From Belliella baltica DSM 15883 (GTDB lineage: Bacteria > Bacteroidota > Bacteroidia > Cytophagales > Cyclobacteriaceae), in contig NC_018010.1 of NCBI RefSeq assembly GCF_000265405.1, positions 2,625,501 through 2,689,500 of the forward strand: a stretch of DNA of 64,000 bases, in the 5' to 3' direction. Positions within the stretch are counted from its first letter, which is position 1. Each line of letters begins with the position of its first letter. The position numbers and the translations under genes were made by a program. Below the pieces are notes generated by a model. The model was not told where the DNA came from. It was given only the letters and a program-made list of their open reading frames with translations, and made no database searches. Below are positions 61,162 to 64,000 of this stretch, piece by piece.

Positions 61162-61974
61162 ATGATCTCAATTATTGTTTGTTCAATTAATTCTAACTTA
61201 TTCAATAAACTTTCAAATTCTATTGAAAGTACAGTTGGATTGGAATATGAAATAATTAAGATTGATAATAGTTTAGAAAAGCTTTCAATTGCACAGGCTT
61301 ACAACAAAGGAGCAAGTCGAGCTAAATTTGAAATTTTGGTTTTTGTTCACGAGGATATAGTTTTTCATACTGTTGATTGGGGAAATATATTGATAAGCCA
61401 CTTTAAAAATCTAAATAATCCAGGCGTTTTAGGGGTTGCAGGAAATTCTTATCTCCCTATTTCCCCTTCTGATTGGTGGGGATCTTCGAGTGAGAATAGA
61501 CATTATAATTATATTAAGGGAGATAAATTTAACTCTTCAAATTCAGGAACTTTAATTAAAACTAATGATTCTTCTCCAATTGAAGTTTATTGTTTAGATG
61601 GTATATTTTTAGCCTTAAAAAAAAGTGTTTTCATGAAACATAGATTTAATGAAAATTTATCAGGTTTTCACGGGTATGATACTTCGCTTACGCTAAGAGT
61701 TGCTAAGAATTCCAAAAATTATTTTATTCCTGATATATTAATGGAGCATTTTTCCGAAGGACATGTCAATAAAGTATATTGGGTAAACACCATTTTAGCT
61801 TGTTCTGAGGCGAAAAATAGAAATCACAATATTAAACTAAAAGTGGAATTTCTTGTTTTTAAAAGATTTGTTAGTAAATCTATTCAATTTAGAGTAAGTC
61901 CAATTGTTTTTCTTAAATCAATTAATTCCATTATTTTTCAATTATTTGTTAGATTCATAAAACAACCATTATAG
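61162..61974 (+). CDS. Glycosyltransferase, family 2-like (PF13712 type)
   Basis: 270 residues: MISIIVCSINSNLFNKLSNS, then EIIKIDNS, KLSIAQAYNKGASRAKFEIL, VFVHEDIVFHTVDWGN (acidic motif for metal/nucleotide), GVAGNSYLPIS and VYCLDGIFLALKKSVFMKHR, FHGYDTSLTLRVAKNS. This is the pattern of glycosyltransferases that act on cell-surface glycans in Bacteroidota. Very AT-rich. The next gene starts directly at the stop. Confidence 0.85.
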   Translation: MISIIVCSINSNLFNKLSNSIESTVGLEYEIIKIDNSLEKLSIAQAYNKGASRAKFEILVFVHEDIVFHTVDWGNILISHFKNLNNPGVLGVAGNSYLPISPSDWWGSSSENRHYNYIKGDKFNSSNSGTLIKTNDSSPIEVYCLDGIFLALKKSVFMKHRFNENLSGFHGYDTSLTLRVAKNSKNYFIPDILMEHFSEGHVNKVYWVNTILACSEAKNRNHNIKLKVEFLVFKRFVSKSIQFRVSPIVFLKSINSIIFQLFVRFIKQPL

Positions 61975-62838
61975 ATGAATTTACTTAAAAAAATTAGAGT
62001 AAAGCTTTACTACTTAAGACTTGATTTATTTAGAAAGAATCTTCTAAAAAAACTTATAAATTATTCATCAACTTCATTAGGTTCTAAATATAAATCTGAG
62101 ATCAATTTTTTGAAAGAACATGGACTTACAGTTTTTCCATATTCTTTTATTAAAAACTATTCTAAATCTGAAATCAAAATTAATAAAATAGATAATTTGA
62201 TGTGTGTAGAGTATTTTGGTAAAAATCTTTTTTTTCCTAAAAATTTCAGTCACAATCAAATTATTGATTATGCCTATGGTCTTTTTTTAGAACAAGATGA
62301 ACTTTCACCACATTCGTACAACTCTCCAATTTTCCGAATAGACAATGATGATATCCTATTAGATATAGGTTGTGCTGAGGCAAATTACTCGTTGTCAATG
62401 ATTGAACAGGTCAAAAAAGTTTATTTGTTTGAACCAAATGAAATTTGGATTCAGCCACTCCAACATACATTTTCCAATTGGAAAAATAAAGTTGAGATTT
62501 TTAATCAAAGGTATGGAGATAGAAATGAATTAAATCATCCAGATCTTTCGCGGGAGTTTTTAAATCAGAATATCCTTATCAAAATAGATGTTGATGGAAA
62601 TGAAAGAGAGGTTTTAGAATTAATAGAACCTTTATTTTCAATAGCTAAAAGTGTTAAAATTGCTATTTGTACTTACCATCAAAATAATGATGCTGATGAT
62701 TTTGACAACTTTTTTAAAACAAATGGATTTCAAACTAGATTTGGACGTGGTTATATGCTGTTTTATTATGATCGTCAAATTCAAAAGCCTTATTTAAGAC
62801 CAGGTGTTTTATTTGCCTATAGAAACATGAATGTATGA
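61975..62838 (+). CDS. FkbM-family methyltransferase
   Basis: 287 residues. SAM-binding fold from about 120: DDILLDIGCAEANYSLSM (motif I), VYLFEPNEIWIQPL (motif II), then QNILIKIDVDGNEREVLELI (the FkbM acidic motif) and AICTYHQNND. Likely O-methylates a sugar in the surface polysaccharide. N-terminal 100 residues are basic and helical, without recognisable domain. Start codon abuts the previous stop; the next gene overlaps by 4 bases. Confidence 0.85.
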   Translation: MNLLKKIRVKLYYLRLDLFRKNLLKKLINYSSTSLGSKYKSEINFLKEHGLTVFPYSFIKNYSKSEIKINKIDNLMCVEYFGKNLFFPKNFSHNQIIDYAYGLFLEQDELSPHSYNSPIFRIDNDDILLDIGCAEANYSLSMIEQVKKVYLFEPNEIWIQPLQHTFSNWKNKVEIFNQRYGDRNELNHPDLSREFLNQNILIKIDVDGNEREVLELIEPLFSIAKSVKIAICTYHQNNDADDFDNFFKTNGFQTRFGRGYMLFYYDRQIQKPYLRPGVLFAYRNMNV

Positions 62839-63560
62839 AATTTGAAAAATATCCAATTTTACTAACTGCTGCTATAAACCCTGCAGATCACGAATTTGTA
62901 GGTAGAAAAGGAAGTCAAATTAGAGAGTTAGATTATTTTAAATCGCTAATTTTTTATTTAGAAAACGATCATATTGTAATATTTATCGATAATTCAAATT
63001 TTGAATCGAAGATGATTCTTGACAAATTTAAAGGCTATAAAAATTTCGAGTATTTATTTTTTAGTAGTCAACACAGCCATTTAGGAAAAGGGCACGGAGA
63101 AAAGGAAATAATTGATTTTGCTTTACAACATAGTGAAATGCTTAAAACGTCTACTTTCTTCATAAAAATAACAGGAAGATTAATAATTAAGAATCTACAA
63201 TTGATAATCAATAACATAGAATTTAACAAATCAATTGTTCACGGTAATTTCACTAGAAATTTTTCTTGGGCAGATACTAGATTAATGATTTTAAATAAGG
63301 AATTTTATGAAGAATATTTTTCTCCAATTTGTGACAAATATTTGAATGAAAAAGAAGGGGTGTTATTTGAACATGTTTTTGCAAAAAGTTTACACGCTTT
63401 TTTGAGCAATGATGGGAAATTCGAATTTTTACCTATCTATCCTGATTACAGTGGATATAATGGATCTAATAATTCGAAATATGACCAGAGTTTCTTTAAA
63501 AAGCTCAAATATTTTATTTTTTTTAAAATAAAAAGATATGTTAATAAACAAACAATTTAA
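62835..63560 (+). CDS. Putative glycan-synthesis protein, unknown family
   Basis: 241 residues: YPILLTAAINPADHEFVGRK, DYFKSLIFYLENDHIVIFID, FFSSQHSHLGKGHGEKEIID, STFFIKITGRLIIKNLQLII and DTRLMILNKEFYEEYF. The pattern (short N-terminal strand, KxTGR, then a NRG/ND-like region) suggests a glycosyltransferase-like fold as found near FkbM genes, but I do not recognise the family. No signal or membrane segment. Very AT-rich, ending in a lysine-rich tail. Operonic with FkbM by overlap. Confidence 0.7.
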   Translation: MKFEKYPILLTAAINPADHEFVGRKGSQIRELDYFKSLIFYLENDHIVIFIDNSNFESKMILDKFKGYKNFEYLFFSSQHSHLGKGHGEKEIIDFALQHSEMLKTSTFFIKITGRLIIKNLQLIINNIEFNKSIVHGNFTRNFSWADTRLMILNKEFYEEYFSPICDKYLNEKEGVLFEHVFAKSLHAFLSNDGKFEFLPIYPDYSGYNGSNNSKYDQSFFKKLKYFIFFKIKRYVNKQTI

Positions 63561-63732
63561 TACGCTTTTTAAAATTAGAATAAAGCTAAATACATTAAAT
63601 AAATGTTGAATTACTGTCTTGCGTATTTTTCAAATTTCCTAGAAATTATCATTATTTTCTTATAACACTCCCCATTTGTTGGACCAAAAGTATCAGTTGC
63701 TAAGTTAATTTATTTATTTGTTAATACTTCTT
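63561..63732. other. AT-rich spacer with the probable IS3 left end
   Basis: Contains TTGTTGGACCAAAAGTATCA near 63676-63694, resembling an IS3-family inverted repeat. No gene. The transposase at 63788 points left toward it, so an element end here is plausible. Confidence 0.45.
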
Positions 63733-63778
63733 TAGTTGTCCTATTTCCCAAGGGTACCCTTGGGAAATAGGACAACTA
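63733..63778. repeat. 46-base perfect palindrome
   Basis: Two 23-base arms, TAGTTGTCCTATTTCCCAAG and onward to GGT at 63755, mirrored exactly without a loop (centre GGTACC). It lies 9 bases beyond the transposase stop. It may serve as a terminator, but a mismatch-free, loopless dyad of this size is unusual. Confidence 0.9.
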
Positions 63779-63787
63779 ACTTTTACT

Positions 63788-64000
63788 TTATGCTGCTTTT
63801 CGGGTTGGCCCATAATATCTTTCCCCAGGCTTCTCCCTAGTGGTATGATGAACCTTTTGGTTGTAATATTCAATATACCATTTGACACCTTTGAGCAGGT
63901 CATAACCGTCCTCGCTTGGGTTCAGATAGATGTAATCATACTTGATCGACTTCCAGAACCTTTCAATATATACATTGTCCAAAGCCCTTCCCTTTCCGTC
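63788..64000 (-). CDS. IS3-family transposase, C-terminal part
   Basis: Reading leftward from the right edge: DGKGRALDNVYIERFWKSIK (the integrase-core C-terminal acidic block with the catalytic Glu), YLNPSEDGYDLLKGVKWYIE, YYNQKVHHTTREKPGERYYG and a stop at 63788. This is the DDE integrase end of IS3/IS150-type transposases (OrfB). The rest lies beyond the window. Confidence 0.92.
   Translation of the reverse strand, partial: DGKGRALDNVYIERFWKSIKYDYIYLNPSEDGYDLLKGVKWYIEYYNQKVHHTTREKPGERYYGPTRKAA

Noticed and set aside
63721..63903. 60-codon minus-strand frame over the palindrome
   Set aside because: Out of frame with the transposase and created by the palindrome sequence.

Overview
The window looks like chromosomal DNA of a Bacteroidota bacterium, most likely a marine or freshwater member of Cytophagales close to Cyclobacteriaceae (Algoriphagus/Belliella-like). 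The evidence is low G+C, promoters of the TAnnTTTG type, weak ribosome-binding sites with some TTG/GTG starts, many lipoproteins and DUF3078/DUF4136/DUF2490 envelope proteins, a polysaccharide-utilisation locus, and Bacteroidota-style insertion sequences. Names come from reading the translated sequence by eye; no database search was run.

Layout. 1-9.8 kb is housekeeping and envelope: 5' part of pckA, a POT peptide transporter, small unknown proteins, a response regulator, a DUF4136 lipoprotein, a DUF3078 protein, a frameshifted universal-stress gene, tRNA-Arg(TCG), sucC and lolD. 10.1-19.4 kb holds two diverged copies of an EamA-type transporter. Between them lie a periplasmic TPR-CHAT caspase-like protein, two lipoproteins and an ECF sigma/anti-sigma pair. 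The second transporter copy sits in a mosaic scar: a pncB 5' fragment fused to a lolD 3' fragment, then a peroxiredoxin gene with an internal stop. 19.6-25.9 kb is a glycerol regulon (glpR, glpD, glpK, glpF, outer-membrane protein). 26.1-29.4 kb is NAD salvage (pncB, a divergent PRPP synthetase, pncA).

30.9-50.9 kb is a pectin locus. A leftward operon (kduI, kduD, lacI, uxaC, uxaB) handles uronates. A rightward group (DUF4861, GH105, CE8, GH43, GH28, CE12, two PL1 lyases) attacks pectin. The shared promoter region carries seven copies of TTGNNCAA, a probable operator array. No SusC/SusD pair is present; a fused gene remnant and a fresh-looking IS1182-type element sit in the middle of the locus.

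51-57.4 kb is an accessory, repeat-rich zone: an AAA+ ATPase behind two operator-like dyads, a 2-kb G-poor TTAACC-rich array with a 56-bp core in seven copies, a zeta-like kinase with an overlapping upstream small gene, an orphan YgiT-type zinc-finger protein, and REP-like hairpins. From 56.5 kb to the right edge is a surface-polysaccharide cluster (HTH-nucleotidyltransferase, WbqC, NeuD-like, glycosyltransferases, a WecE-like aminotransferase, FkbM methyltransferase) with strong base-composition shifts, ending in a 46-bp perfect palindrome beside an IS3-type transposase.

Four otherwise ordinary genes carry single small lesions (two in-frame TAA, two homopolymer indels). Together with two fusions and two insertion sequences this suggests either a decaying, rearranging genome or residual sequencing error in part of them.
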